The notes beneath the pieces were generated by a model. The model was not told the DNA's origin. It saw only the letters and a list, made by a program, of their open reading frames with translations, and searched no databases. A stretch of 48,843 nt of DNA from Clostridiales bacterium (GTDB lineage Bacteria > Bacillota > Clostridia > Oscillospirales > CAG-272), in NCBI GenBank assembly GCA_012519315.1, contig JAAYQM010000013.1:1-48843 (forward strand), written 5' to 3'. The translations under genes were made by a program, and so were the position numbers. Positions 8,308-16,993 of this stretch are shown one piece after another. Numbering within the stretch: position 1 is the stretch's first letter; every line of letters starts with the position of its first letter.

Positions 8308-9237
8308 CTATTCTTCAAAGCAATTGTACTGTTCAAGCATATATTTTCCCATATCGTACAGTAAGACCCTAACCTTATGGTCGATGTCGGCAGGTGCCAA
8401 AAGCAGCTTGTTTACTTTCTCCCCCTTGTATATAAAATTCTTTCTGTTGATAGCGCGGATCTCATAAACCTCATATGTGAAGTATCCTTGATAGTTAATA
8501 TCGAGAAGTCCTTGAATCACCGCATCGAAGTTTACGCCGCCGGTAAAGGGCATACCGTGCATATCTTGGCGGGATGGCTTGTGTTTCACATCAAAGCCGC
8601 CCATATTGTCGTGTATATGTAGACCTTTCAGGTGATGTCCGAGGGCAAGAATGCTGTCATACTGGTCAGCATCGGCAATGTTACCGTGACCGGTATCCCA
8701 ACAGGCGTGTACAAGGGGATGATTTACATATTCGATAAGCTCTCTTAGCTTATGCCCGTCATGGATATAATAGGGATCCTGCCAAGTTCCGATGTTTTCG
8801 ATCAAAACATTTACGCCCGTTTTTTCGATTATCGGGAAGAATTTCTCGTAAAATGCCTTGTTTTTGTCAAAAAAGTCCTGCTTTGAGATACCGTCATAGG
8901 CGCCGGGGTGGATAACAATTTGTGGAATATCAAGAAGGGCGCAGCACTCAATAGCACGCACTGTGCGATTGAAGAGAGGCTCCGCCTCTGCTTCAATTAA
9001 AGGGTTGCCGCCGGGAGAATGTGCCTGGATGGCGCGGATGCCCGTCTCGGACAGAACACTCTTTATGCTTTCGATTTCCCTTTGCCAATCTTTCTGCATG
9101 AGGGGCGATTGCTCATTGAGATGCCAAAAATCATAATCTATATAGCGAAAGTTTGTTTTGGCGACCCTGCGGATTCTCTCTTGATCGGTTTTATAGTAGT
9201 TTCTCCAGGTTCCTGCGATTGTAGTGGCGAGTTTCAT
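8308..9237 (-). CDS. Sugar phosphate isomerase/epimerase family protein (xylose isomerase-like TIM barrel)
   Basis: This is a 309-residue AP-endonuclease-2/xylose-isomerase-like barrel. Characteristic strands and metal ligands are visible: RAIQAHSPGG, IPQIVIHPGAYDG, NVLIENIGTWQD (Glu ligand), HACWDTGHGN (Asp/His), LKGLHIHDNMGGFDVKH (His-Asp pair), and YFTYEVYEI (terminal Glu). The start has AAAGGAG 8 bases upstream. It is the first gene of the minus-strand operon, 363 bases from the divergent rhamnosidase. Family members isomerise or epimerise ketoses and related sugars. Given the rhamnosidase, a deoxysugar or uronate step is plausible, but the substrate cannot be read from sequence. Confidence 0.85.
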   Translation of the reverse strand: MKLATTIAGTWRNYYKTDQERIRRVAKTNFRYIDYDFWHLNEQSPLMQKDWQREIESIKSVLSETGIRAIQAHSPGGNPLIEAEAEPLFNRTVRAIECCALLDIPQIVIHPGAYDGISKQDFFDKNKAFYEKFFPIIEKTGVNVLIENIGTWQDPYYIHDGHKLRELIEYVNHPLVHACWDTGHGNIADADQYDSILALGHHLKGLHIHDNMGGFDVKHKPSRQDMHGMPFTGGVNFDAVIQGLLDINYQGYFTYEVYEIRAINRKNFIYKGEKVNKLLLAPADIDHKVRVLLYDMGKYMLEQYNCFEE

Positions 9238-9286
9238 AGGGAATTCTCCTTTGCTTTAAGGGGGAAACGAATAGATTTTTGCATCA

Positions 9287-9310
9287 TATTCACCGTATTA
9301 ATGGTGAATA
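9287..9310. promoter_or_regulatory. 24-bp palindrome in the leader of the minus-strand carbohydrate operon
   Basis: TATTCACC and GGTGAATA form perfect 8-base arms around an 8-base AT-rich spacer. The site lies about 50 bases upstream of the isomerase start and just downstream of a possible minus-strand promoter (TATAAT as the complement of 9350-9355, with only a weak TTTAAA -35). The position suits a repressor operator, but the binding protein is unknown. Confidence 0.4.
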
Positions 9311-9500
9311 CGAAGTTATGTTGCTTTGTGTAAAGTTGTTGTCACCTTAATTATAGCATTGGTGGCTATTTTTTAAATAACAGTTTCCGATTATATTGTA
9401 TCAGTTTCTGACATTGGGGAAATTATGCAATTTTTTTAACTACATATATAATATACCCTCAATTTTTTTATAGAATATATTAACTAAAAATTAATTAATT

Positions 9501-9540
9501 AAACGTTATAGCAAGTTTGGTTCTTATTCTGTTAACGTTT
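9501..9540. promoter_or_regulatory. Inverted half-sites AAACGTTA / TAACGTTT upstream of the rhamnosidase gene
   Basis: The 8-base element AAACGTTA (9501-9508) and its exact complement TAACGTTT (9533-9540) flank a 24-base spacer, 19-60 bases before a possible TATACT -10 (9559-9564). There is no good -35, as expected for an activator-dependent promoter. Paired half-sites next to an AraC-controlled cluster suggest regulator binding, but AraC sites are usually direct repeats, so assignment is open. The rest of 9238-9601 is AT-rich with no gene. Confidence 0.4.
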
Positions 9541-9601
9541 TGTTCATAACAAATATGATATACTGCAATTATTAGGACATCTGTGTCGGAGGATGATAAT
9601 T

Positions 9602-12115
9602 GTGAGCATATATTGCACAGAGTTAAGATGCGAATATCAAAAAGAACCGGTGGGAATTGACAATAATATCCCCAGATTCTTTTGGAAAATAAGAGGGGAT
9701 TCTGAAGGAGTCGCCCAAAGTGCGTACGAAATTATTGTAGAAGATGTATGGTCAAGCGGCAGAGTAGAGAGCGACAGCAGTGTGCAAATATGCTATGGCG
9801 GCAAGCCCCTTAAGCCCTTTACCCGATACAATTATTCTGTTCGGGTATGGGATGCCGAGGGGAATTGCTCCGATTTTGCCCATTCTTTTTTTGAGACGGG
9901 AATTCTTTCCCCTAAGAATTTTCTCGGATCATGGATAGCCTGTCCGTCATCCTTTGAGGGCACAATATTCCGTCACGAGTTTGAAATTGATGCAAAAGTT
10001 ACAGAGGCTCGTCTCTATATCACCGCCTATGGCGTTTACGAGGCTGAGCTTAACGGGGCTCGTGTCGGTGATCTTTGGCTGACGCCGGGGTATACCGCCT
10101 TCGATGATAATTTACTCTATCAGACCTACGATGTGACCGATCTTCTTAAAAGGGAAAATACCATCTGCATCACCCTTGCCAAGGGGTGGCACAGTAGCCG
10201 AATCGGAAAAAGAAGCAATCACAAACAGCAAACCCAGGGGATTCTGGCTATGTTGAGAATAAAAAAGGAGAATGGCGAGGTTTGTGTTGTTACAACGGGG
10301 GAGGGCTGGAGGTGTCGTTCCGGCGCCTGTCTTTTTTCCGATATATACGACGGAGAGATCTATGATGCCTCCCTTGATGATAAAAGGTGGAGGCACTTCG
10401 GCTTTGACGATTCAGATTGGCATGCTGCCAAGGTGGTGAATCTCCCGAAGGATAATCTGACATATCAGATTAATGAACCGATACGTATAAAGGAGACGGT
10501 TTTGCCAATCTCCATTTTTGTTTCGCCGAGGGGAGAAAGAATTCTTGATTTTGGACAGAATCTGGTGGGATGGGTAGAGTTTCGGGTGAAGGGACGCCGA
10601 GGCGAGCGGGTTGTTCTTTCTCATGCCGAGGTGCTGGATAGAGACGGAAACTTTTACACAGACAATATGCGTAGCGCCAAAAACAAGGTTATTTATTACC
10701 TGAGCGGTGAGGGGGAGGAGGTCTTTCATCCCCGTTTTACTTTTCAAGGCTTCCGGTATGTGCGGATTGATGAGTATCCGGGAGAGCCGAGAATTGATGA
10801 TTTTGTCGCCATCGTCATTTACTCAGACATGGAAAGCACAGGGAGCTTTGAGTGTTCGAACCCCGCGGTAAACAAGCTTTTTGCCAATGCTTTTTGGAGT
10901 CAAAAGGGTAACTATGTTGACATTCCCACTGACTGTCCGCAACGAGATGAGCGTCTCGGATGGACAGGGGATGCCCAGGTTTTCATTAAGGCAGGCGCTC
11001 TGAATATGAATGTTGCGCTGTTTTTCACCAAGTGGCTACGGGATCTTGCTGCCGAACAAGAAAAGGAAGGCGGCGCCGTACCAAATATTATTCCCAACAC
11101 TTCAAAAACGCAGGTTTCGGCTGCATGGGGAGATGCGGCGGTTATCTGTCCTATCGAGCTTTATCACGCATACGGGGACAGACAGCTTCTCTCCCGACAG
11201 TATAAAAGCATGCGGGATTGGGTGGAATACATTCGTTCCTGTTGCACGAAGGATAGGTATCTTTGGAATACCGGAACCCATTTTGGCGATTGGCTTGGGA
11301 TAGATGCTCAGGAAGGGTCCTACAAGGGAGCAACAGATCAATATCTTATTGCCACCGCCTTTTATGCTTATTCTTCAAGGCTTTTATCTTTGGCTGCCAA
11401 AATTCTCGGCTTTGAAGAAGATGCTGATAAATATAAGGAATTAAGCGAAAATGTTGCTAAGCGATTTAAAGAAGAATATTTGATTGAGGGCGCCCTGCCT
11501 AAAACGTTGACACAAACGGCTTGTTCGATAGTTCTTCGGTTTGGATTGACAGACGATAATGCAAAAACGGCGGCCGCCCTTGCAAGGCTTGTGGAGGAGA
11601 ACAACTACCATTTAACAACCGGATTTGTGGGCACACCTTATCTTCTATATGCCCTTTCGGATAACGGATATCCTGATCATGCATATCGTCTTTTGTTGCA
11701 GAATGACTATCCCTCATGGCTTTATTCGGTAAATGCGGGAGCAACTACCATATGGGAGCACTGGGACGGGATAAAACCGGACGGCAGCTTTTGGAGCGAG
11801 GATATGAATTCCTTCAATCACTATGCCTATGGTGCCGTTGTCGATTGGATGTATACAAGAATAGCAGGAATCAATTGCACAACCGAGGCGCCCGGGTATA
11901 AGAAGAGTGTGATAAGGCCTTTGGTTACCCAGCGACTCTCCTATGCCAAAGCGACTGTCATGACGCTATACGGCGCTCTTTCCAGCAAATGGACGAGGGA
12001 TAAGGAAGGAAATTACATCTATGAGGTCACCATTCCGAACAATACCGTGTCCGAATTCATTTTTCCGGACGGTCGCCGCATAGAGCTGAAGCCGGGAACC
12101 CATATCCTCTGTTGA
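9602..12115 (+). CDS. Alpha-L-rhamnosidase, GH78 family
   Basis: The protein is about 837 residues, the usual size of GH78. The track start (ATG 9593) abuts the GGAGG. GTG 9602, 9 bases behind that GGAGG, is the better start. The N-terminal Ig-like domain carries LRCEYQKEPVGIDNNIPRFFWKI. A rhamnosidase N-domain follows (FRHEFEIDAKVTEARLYITAYGVYEAELNG, ..LTPGYTAFD). The (alpha/alpha)6 catalytic domain shows VDIPTDCPQRDERLGWTGDAQ with the acidic pair typical of the general acid loop, and TTIWEHWDG plus MNSFNHYAYGAVVDWMY, the second catalytic Glu region. A C-terminal beta domain ends the chain. No signal peptide is seen, so it acts on imported rhamnosides. It removes alpha-L-rhamnose from glycans or glycosides. 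It is the first gene of the + strand arm of the island. Confidence 0.93.
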   Translation: MSIYCTELRCEYQKEPVGIDNNIPRFFWKIRGDSEGVAQSAYEIIVEDVWSSGRVESDSSVQICYGGKPLKPFTRYNYSVRVWDAEGNCSDFAHSFFETGILSPKNFLGSWIACPSSFEGTIFRHEFEIDAKVTEARLYITAYGVYEAELNGARVGDLWLTPGYTAFDDNLLYQTYDVTDLLKRENTICITLAKGWHSSRIGKRSNHKQQTQGILAMLRIKKENGEVCVVTTGEGWRCRSGACLFSDIYDGEIYDASLDDKRWRHFGFDDSDWHAAKVVNLPKDNLTYQINEPIRIKETVLPISIFVSPRGERILDFGQNLVGWVEFRVKGRRGERVVLSHAEVLDRDGNFYTDNMRSAKNKVIYYLSGEGEEVFHPRFTFQGFRYVRIDEYPGEPRIDDFVAIVIYSDMESTGSFECSNPAVNKLFANAFWSQKGNYVDIPTDCPQRDERLGWTGDAQVFIKAGALNMNVALFFTKWLRDLAAEQEKEGGAVPNIIPNTSKTQVSAAWGDAAVICPIELYHAYGDRQLLSRQYKSMRDWVEYIRSCCTKDRYLWNTGTHFGDWLGIDAQEGSYKGATDQYLIATAFYAYSSRLLSLAAKILGFEEDADKYKELSENVAKRFKEEYLIEGALPKTLTQTACSIVLRFGLTDDNAKTAAALARLVEENNYHLTTGFVGTPYLLYALSDNGYPDHAYRLLLQNDYPSWLYSVNAGATTIWEHWDGIKPDGSFWSEDMNSFNHYAYGAVVDWMYTRIAGINCTTEAPGYKKSVIRPLVTQRLSYAKATVMTLYGALSSKWTRDKEGNYIYEVTIPNNTVSEFIFPDGRRIELKPGTHILC

Positions 12116-12158
12116 TTCAATGAATGGAGTAATTTAAACAATTAAACGCGAGGATATA

Positions 12159-12192
12159 TTGACAAACTTATCTGTGTATGATATAAGTTGTC
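12159..12192 (+). promoter_or_regulatory. Promoter TTGACA-N17-TATAAG overlapped by a GACAA..TTGTC palindrome
   Basis: TTGACA at 12159-12164 and TATAAG at 12182-12187 are spaced by 17 bases. An imperfect inverted repeat, GACAAACTTAT and ATAAGTTGTC, spans exactly the same interval, so a bound protein would block RNA polymerase. It precedes the DUF4091-type gene by 60 bases, giving that gene its own transcription start behind the rhamnosidase. Confidence 0.65.
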
Positions 12193-12252
12193 ATATAAGC
12201 TGGTAATAAAACGAAAAAAACATTGTTTCTTACAGAGGGAGAAATAGGTAAA

Positions 12253-13920
12253 ATGGCCGATGTTATTTATAAAGCAAAGCTGCTGCATTCACTGGTAAAG
12301 GTTTTTAGTGACGAGGAGCCGAAAAGCGAGCCGATGTGCAATAGGTTTACCTCTCTCAAAAACGAAACAGTTTCCTTTCAGATTGCCCTTAGCAAAAACG
12401 GGAAGCGCTCCGAGCGCCTTTTTGTGGAGGTTGAATACGAGCTTAAAGAATGCCTGCATATTCGCACGGTGGAAAATGTTCCTGTCCAGTATCCGGCGCA
12501 TCCGAAGTTTGATGACAATTATCTGCGCACCGCTCCCGGACTTTACCCCGATATTCTGCGTGAGCTTTGGCAGAACACGGTATTGGTTGTCCCCGGACAG
12601 TGGCGGGCTCTTTGGATAGATGTGGAGATCTCCCCTCATGCGGATGCGGGAACCTATCCAATCTGTATCTCCTTCTTTGACAGCAATTCGGAGATGGTAT
12701 GCAGCGTGTCAGCCGAGATTACCGTCTATGATGCTGTGTTGCCCGAGCAAAAATTGATTCAGACACAATGGTTTCATTGCGATTGTCTTGCCGAATATTA
12801 CGGTGTGGAGGTTTTTTCTGAGGATTTCTGGGAAATTGTTCGGAATTTTATAAAAACGTATGTGAAGCGGGGATTCAACATGATACTGACCCCCATTTTC
12901 ACCCCGCCCCTCGACACGGCGGTGGGAGGGGAGCGCAAAACGGTTCAGCTTGTTCAGGTGAGAGTGTCTGATGGTGTCTACCATTTTGATTTTTCCAATC
13001 TTAAGCGATGGGTTAACCTCTGCCGGGAAAATGGTATCAAATATTTTGAAATGTCCCACCTTTTTACCCAGTGGGGGGCTGCTCACGCACCTAAGATTAT
13101 GGCAACGGTTGACGGGGAATACAGGCGCATTTTCGGATGGGAAACAAATATTCAGGATGGAGAGTACGCCGCATTTTTAGACGCCTTTCTGCCTCGGCTT
13201 ATCGCCTTTTTAAAGGAGGAAGGGATTGCTCAGGACACCTACTTCCATATTTCTGATGAGCCGAATCTTGAGATGCTTGAGTCCTATGCTGCGGCCAAGA
13301 GCCTTGTTGCCCACCACCTCAGGGAATTTAAAATAATCGATGCCCTCTCCGAATATGACTTTTATGAGACAGGACTGTTAGATCGGGTTGTTTGCGCCAA
13401 CAATCGTATCCACCGCTTTCTTGATAAAAATGTCGAGAATATGTGGGTTTACTATTGCACCTCTCAATGGAAGGATGTGAGCAATCGCTTTATCTCAATG
13501 CCCTCGGCGAGAACACGGATTTATGGAATACAGCTTTATCGCTATAACATTGAGGGAACCCTTCACTGGGGCTATAATTTTTATAACAGTCAACACTCCC
13601 GTTTTGCTATTGATCCATATCAGGTTACCGATGCCGGTTGTGCCTTTCCTGCGGTGGATCCCTTTATCGTCTATCCCGGGGCGGACAAAAGACCGGAGGA
13701 GTCCCTGCGTCTTATGATTCTGCAAGAGGCTGTTTGTGATCTGCGTGCCCTTCAAATGCTTGAGTCCCTTACTTCAAGGGAGTATGTGATAGGTCTTATC
13801 GAGGAGGATCTGTCGGAGCCGTTGACCTTCTTAAGCTATCCGAAATCGGACTGGTATATTCTTTCTTTGCGCAATAAGGTTAATAAAGAAATTGCACAAA
13901 GGATAAATGCAGCCCTCTAA
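12253..13920 (+). CDS. DUF4091-type glycoside hydrolase-like protein
   Basis: The track begins at a TTG (12223). ATG 12253 is preferred, with GAGGGAG and AGGT upstream, giving 555 residues (MADVIYKAKLLHSLVKVFSD). Residues ~1-165 form a beta-sandwich (NETVSFQIALSKNG ... QWRALWIDVEISPHADAGTY). A TIM-barrel region follows (FNMILTPIFTPPLD, KRWVNLCRENGIKYFEMSHL, YFHISDEPNLEMLESY, whose Asp-Glu pair is a candidate catalytic site). The C-terminus carries the DUF4091 block (YPGADKRPEESLRLMILQ, CDLRALQMLESL). This family accompanies polysaccharide-degrading clusters and is predicted to cleave glycosidic bonds. There is no signal peptide. It sits 137 bases behind the rhamnosidase with its own promoter. 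Confidence 0.8.
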   Translation: MADVIYKAKLLHSLVKVFSDEEPKSEPMCNRFTSLKNETVSFQIALSKNGKRSERLFVEVEYELKECLHIRTVENVPVQYPAHPKFDDNYLRTAPGLYPDILRELWQNTVLVVPGQWRALWIDVEISPHADAGTYPICISFFDSNSEMVCSVSAEITVYDAVLPEQKLIQTQWFHCDCLAEYYGVEVFSEDFWEIVRNFIKTYVKRGFNMILTPIFTPPLDTAVGGERKTVQLVQVRVSDGVYHFDFSNLKRWVNLCRENGIKYFEMSHLFTQWGAAHAPKIMATVDGEYRRIFGWETNIQDGEYAAFLDAFLPRLIAFLKEEGIAQDTYFHISDEPNLEMLESYAAAKSLVAHHLREFKIIDALSEYDFYETGLLDRVVCANNRIHRFLDKNVENMWVYYCTSQWKDVSNRFISMPSARTRIYGIQLYRYNIEGTLHWGYNFYNSQHSRFAIDPYQVTDAGCAFPAVDPFIVYPGADKRPEESLRLMILQEAVCDLRALQMLESLTSREYVIGLIEEDLSEPLTFLSYPKSDWYILSLRNKVNKEIAQRINAAL

Positions 13921-13942
13921 CGACAAATATTGACAAAAAATA

Positions 13943-13988
13943 AAAAAACAAGGACCGATACGCGATATTCGTAAGGTCCTTGTTTTTT
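13943..13988. terminator. Bidirectional terminator between the DUF4091 gene and hcp
   Basis: A 14-bp stem (AAAAAACAAGGACC / GGTCCTTGTTTTTT) with an 18-base loop has T-runs on both strands. It lies between the convergent DUF4091-type gene and the hcp gene. Confidence 0.9.
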
Positions 13989-14065
13989 ATTGATATACTC
14001 GCTTTGCTGTGTGAATATTTTTGATTATTATGCTATTGAAAATATCAAATCGGAGGAGGGCTTAA

Positions 14066-15700
14066 TCAACCGTTATGCATAAACAGCTCTATATCCGAGC
14101 CGACCGTTCCGATTCCGGCGATGCCGAATTTTTCGACTAGAACCTTTGCAACATTTGCAGACAGGAATCCGGGCAGTGTTGGACCGAGATGAATATTCTT
14201 AACACCCAGATAAAGCAGCGCCAAAAGAACAATGACAGCCTTCTGCTCATACCAGGCGATATTGAAGGCGATGGGCAGCTTGTTAATGTCGTCAAGATCG
14301 AATATCTCTTTGAGCTTTAGCGCGATGACTGTCAGTGAATAAGAATCGTTGCACTGACCGGCATCGAGAACCCTTGGAATTCCGCCGATATCGCCGAGAT
14401 TTAGCTTGTTATAGCGGTACTTCGCACAGCCTGCGGTGAGAATAACCGTATCTTTAGGAAGCTTTTCGGCAAATTCGGTGTAGTAGGCTCTTGACTTCAT
14501 TCTGCCATCGCAGCCCGCCATTACAAAGAACTTTTTGATAGCTCCGGATTTTACGGCATCGACAACCTTGTCTGCCAGAGCTACAACCTGATTGTGAGCA
14601 AATCCGCCCACAATAGAGCCTGACTCGATTTCATCGGGAGCAGGAAGGGTTTTTGCCAGGGCAATGATCTCAGAAAAGTCTTTTTTCCCGTTTTCGTCGG
14701 CTGTGATATGCTTACAGCCCGGATAACCGGTAGAGCCTGTTGTAAAGATCCTGCTTCTTATTTCCTCGCTTCTCGGCGGAACTATGCAGTTAGTTGTAAA
14801 CAAGATGGGACCGTTAAAGGGTCCGAACTCGTCTACCTGCTTCCACCATGCGTTTCCATAGTTGCCGGCAAAATTGTCATATTTCTTGAAAGCGGGATAA
14901 TAGTGGGCAGGCAGCATCTCGCTATGGGTATATACATCTACCCCCGTGCCTTTGGTCTGCTCCAATAATTGCTCAAGATCAGTAAGATCATGACCGGATA
15001 TCAGGATTGCGGGATTCTTTCTGACTCCGATGTTAACCTGGGTGATTTCAGGATTGCCGAACCGTGAGGTATTGGCCTCATCCAGTAATGCCATTGCCTT
15101 AACGCCATACTCGCCGGTTTTCAGTGTCAGCGCGACAAGATCGTCAGCGGTAAGGGAGTTGTCCAGAGTTGCGGCAAGAGCTTCATATATAAAGGCGTTG
15201 ATCTCCGGATTTTTCTTGCCTATATTGTTAGCATGCTCGGTGTATGCGGCCATACCCTTCAGACCGTAAGTAATCATCTCGCGAAGGGAGCGGATATCCT
15301 CGTTTTCTGTTGCCAGTACACCTACAGAAGCGCTTTTCTCCAGCATGGAATCCCTTGAGTCCACAGTGAAGGTTGCCGCATCGTGCAGGCTTTCAAGCTT
15401 AAGTGATTTTCTTAGCTCGTCCCGAATGGCAATCATTTTTATAATCTGATTTTCAATCGAGTTGTCGTCAAAATTTGCATTGGTGATAGTTATGAAAAGA
15501 CTGTTAAGTACTTCGTAATTGGTCTGACCGAGGCTCTTTATATCCAGCTTTCCCTTAATAACGATTTCGGAAATGCCCTTTAAGGTGTAAATCAAAAGAT
15601 CTTGAAGCTTTGCAACCTCTTCGGTTTTTCCGCAGACACCGCGTATTGTGCAGCCCTTGCCGCCCGCAGTTTCCTGACATTGATAACAAAACATGCTCAT
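14066..15700 (-). CDS. hcp: Hydroxylamine reductase / hybrid cluster protein (prismane)
   Basis: The protein is 544 residues and full length. The N-terminal [23 protein letters not shown] gives a C-x2-C-x8-C-x5-C spacing for the [4Fe-4S] cluster, close to the class I type. Ligands of the hybrid Fe-S-O cluster are visible further on: [34 protein letters not shown] and [11 protein letters not shown]. Hcp acts in the cytoplasm, reducing hydroxylamine in vitro and nitric oxide in vivo, and protects anaerobes from nitrosative stress. It lies 18 bases downstream of the rubredoxin gene, which can supply its electrons. The start ATG is 11 bases behind AAAGGAGG. No HcpR or FNR-like palindrome stands out upstream of the operon. 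Confidence 0.97.
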   Translation of the reverse strand: MSMFCYQCQETAGGKGCTIRGVCGKTEEVAKLQDLLIYTLKGISEIVIKGKLDIKSLGQTNYEVLNSLFITITNANFDDNSIENQIIKMIAIRDELRKSLKLESLHDAATFTVDSRDSMLEKSASVGVLATENEDIRSLREMITYGLKGMAAYTEHANNIGKKNPEINAFIYEALAATLDNSLTADDLVALTLKTGEYGVKAMALLDEANTSRFGNPEITQVNIGVRKNPAILISGHDLTDLEQLLEQTKGTGVDVYTHSEMLPAHYYPAFKKYDNFAGNYGNAWWKQVDEFGPFNGPILFTTNCIVPPRSEEIRSRIFTTGSTGYPGCKHITADENGKKDFSEIIALAKTLPAPDEIESGSIVGGFAHNQVVALADKVVDAVKSGAIKKFFVMAGCDGRMKSRAYYTEFAEKLPKDTVILTAGCAKYRYNKLNLGDIGGIPRVLDAGQCNDSYSLTVIALKLKEIFDLDDINKLPIAFNIAWYEQKAVIVLLALLYLGVKNIHLGPTLPGFLSANVAKVLVEKFGIAGIGTVGSDIELFMHNG

Positions 15701-15718
15701 CTGAAAAAAATCCTCCTT

Positions 15719-15883
15719 TTATTCATCAACAACCTCAAACTCGTCCTTGCCGACAAAGCAAATCGGGCATTGCCAATCGTCGGGGATATCCTCAAAGGCT
15801 GTGCCGGGAGCAACCCCGTTATCGGGATCACCCTCCTTTGGGTCGTAGATATACCCGCAGGGAATACAACGATATTTTTTCAT
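15719..15883 (-). CDS. Rubredoxin
   Basis: The track ORF begins far upstream. ATG 15883 with AAAGGAGG at 7 bases gives a canonical 54-residue rubredoxin, [19 protein letters not shown]... The iron-binding motifs CIPCG and CPICFVGKD supply the four cysteine ligands, and the conserved [22 protein letters not shown] core is intact. It is a one-electron carrier. Linkage to hcp on one transcript indicates it reduces Hcp or takes part in oxygen and NO defence. Confidence 0.97.
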   Translation of the reverse strand: MKKYRCIPCGYIYDPKEGDPDNGVAPGTAFEDIPDDWQCPICFVGKDEFEVVDE

Positions 15884-16119
15884 ATTAGTGCCTCCTTTTA
15901 TTATATATAAAATTTTTATATCACATTTTATATCGCAGTCTTTGCATAACACTCATATATCAGGATAAAATGTAATTTATACTATTTTACTACATATTTG
16001 TGCAATATACAACGTATACTTGATAAATTTTATTATTTATTCAAAATTTAAATTATAAGTCAATTATTCGCTGTGGTTTCGGGGGTAGTCGATTATATAT
16101 GATATAATGAATCTAAGAT

Positions 16120-16207
16120 GATGTAACGCAATTCGCCGCTGGCGAATTTAGAAATTTGCCGCACTATGTAGCGCACATCGGTGTATTACTGCAAATTTAT
16201 GAATTAA
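16120..16207. repeat. Structured intergenic element with two nested inverted repeats
   Basis: The core AATTCGCC-GCT-GGCGAATT (16130-16148) is a perfect palindrome with a 3-base loop. It is followed by AAATTTGC (16152-16159) and GCAAATTT (about 16193-16200) flanking 33 bases with further GC-rich complementarity (GCCGC / GCGCA). The element lies between the divergent rubredoxin and GntR genes and does not look like a promoter. Its right end, GCAAATTTATGAATTA, recurs as GCAAATTTATGCATTA at about 20585-20600. A dispersed palindromic or MITE-like repeat is likely. The rest of 15884-16308 is AT-rich and gene-free. Confidence 0.45.
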
Positions 16208-16242
16208 CAACGATATGACAGATAAGGATATGGTAAAAAGCC

Positions 16243-16271
16243 TTGCTGTTTGCGGACAGATTTGGTATAAT
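16243..16271 (+). promoter_or_regulatory. Promoter of the GntR-RCK_C gene (TTGCTG-N17-TATAAT)
   Basis: TTGCTG at 16243-16248 and a consensus TATAAT at 16266-16271 are spaced by 17 bases and lie 37 bases before the start codon. Confidence 0.7.
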
Positions 16272-16308
16272 ATAATTAAATTATAAAAAGATAAGGAGTT
16301 AGAAAAAT

Positions 16309-16947
16309 TTGAATTTTGATACAATGATCATAGCTCCTGTATATTCTCAAATTGCATTGGACATTGCATTGCGGATATCGCGCGGAGAATTGAAAGAGAA
16401 CACAAAGATATACGGACGATCTGTCATGGCGTCGGAGTATGGGGTATCTCCTGAAACGATCCGGCGTGCCATGAGCCTTTTGGAGGATACCGGAATTGTT
16501 GAAATTCGTCAAAACAGCGGTACGATAGTTGTCTCTGCCGAAAAAGCACGCGAATATGTTAAGAAATTTGGCGAACGTAATGAACTCCGCACCTACAGGC
16601 GCAAGCTCAGGGATCTCTTGGGAAAGCAGAAGGCACTGTCCCGGGACATTTCCGAAACTGCGGAAATGCTTATAAGCGTGAGCGAACGCTTTTCGCAAAC
16701 AACTCCGTTTCCCAATTATGAGACGGATATTCCTCCGGAGTCCCCCCTTATAGGGCGTACGTTGGGAGAGCTTCGCTTCTGGCAGCAGACCTCAGCTACG
16801 GTGATTGCGATTCGGCGGAATAGTCAAATTATATTGTCTCCCGGACCTTATGCTGTTATTACAGCCGGAGACACACTTATTTATATCGGGGATATCAAGT
16901 GTATCGATGCGGTAAGAGACTTTGTACATGGCAAAATAAATGAATAA
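16309..16947 (+). CDS. GntR-family regulator with C-terminal RCK_C (TrkA_C) domain, BusR-like
   Basis: The protein is 212 residues, starting at TTG 16309 behind AAGGAG (10 bases); the next ATG (16324) is too far from the site. Residues ~8-75 form a GntR winged helix (PVYSQIALDIALRISRGELK, MASEYGVSPETIRRAMSLLE, IVEIRQNSGTIVV). A helical linker (~85-130) follows, and residues ~140-210 form an RCK_C/TrkA_C domain (LIGRTLGELRFWQQTSATVI, ..VITAGDTLIYIG). This is the architecture of BusR, which represses betaine uptake genes when it binds cyclic di-AMP through the RCK_C domain. It sits directly upstream of an OpuC-type osmoprotectant transporter, which fits that role exactly. c-di-AMP binding is inferred from family knowledge. 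Confidence 0.88.
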   Translation: MNFDTMIIAPVYSQIALDIALRISRGELKENTKIYGRSVMASEYGVSPETIRRAMSLLEDTGIVEIRQNSGTIVVSAEKAREYVKKFGERNELRTYRRKLRDLLGKQKALSRDISETAEMLISVSERFSQTTPFPNYETDIPPESPLIGRTLGELRFWQQTSATVIAIRRNSQIILSPGPYAVITAGDTLIYIGDIKCIDAVRDFVHGKINE

Positions 16948-16952
16948 AATCA

Positions 16953-16990
16953 GCCGCAGACTGGATTTGACAGTCTGCGGCAATTTCTTT
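16953..16990 (+). terminator. Terminator after the GntR-RCK_C gene
   Basis: A perfect 11-bp stem, GCCGCAGACTG / CAGTCTGCGGC, has a 7-base loop and is followed by AATTTCTTT. It separates the regulator from the transporter promoter that starts four bases later. Confidence 0.85.
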
Positions 16991-16993
16991 CCC

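Noticed and set aside
10112-11744. Several antisense and out-of-frame ORFs within the rhamnosidase gene
   Set aside because: They are shadows of the GH78 coding frame, with low-complexity or unlikely residue composition and no ribosome-binding sites.
12223-12252. TTG start of the DUF4091-type gene
   Set aside because: The added residues do not match the family start, and the ATG at 12253 has better upstream signals.
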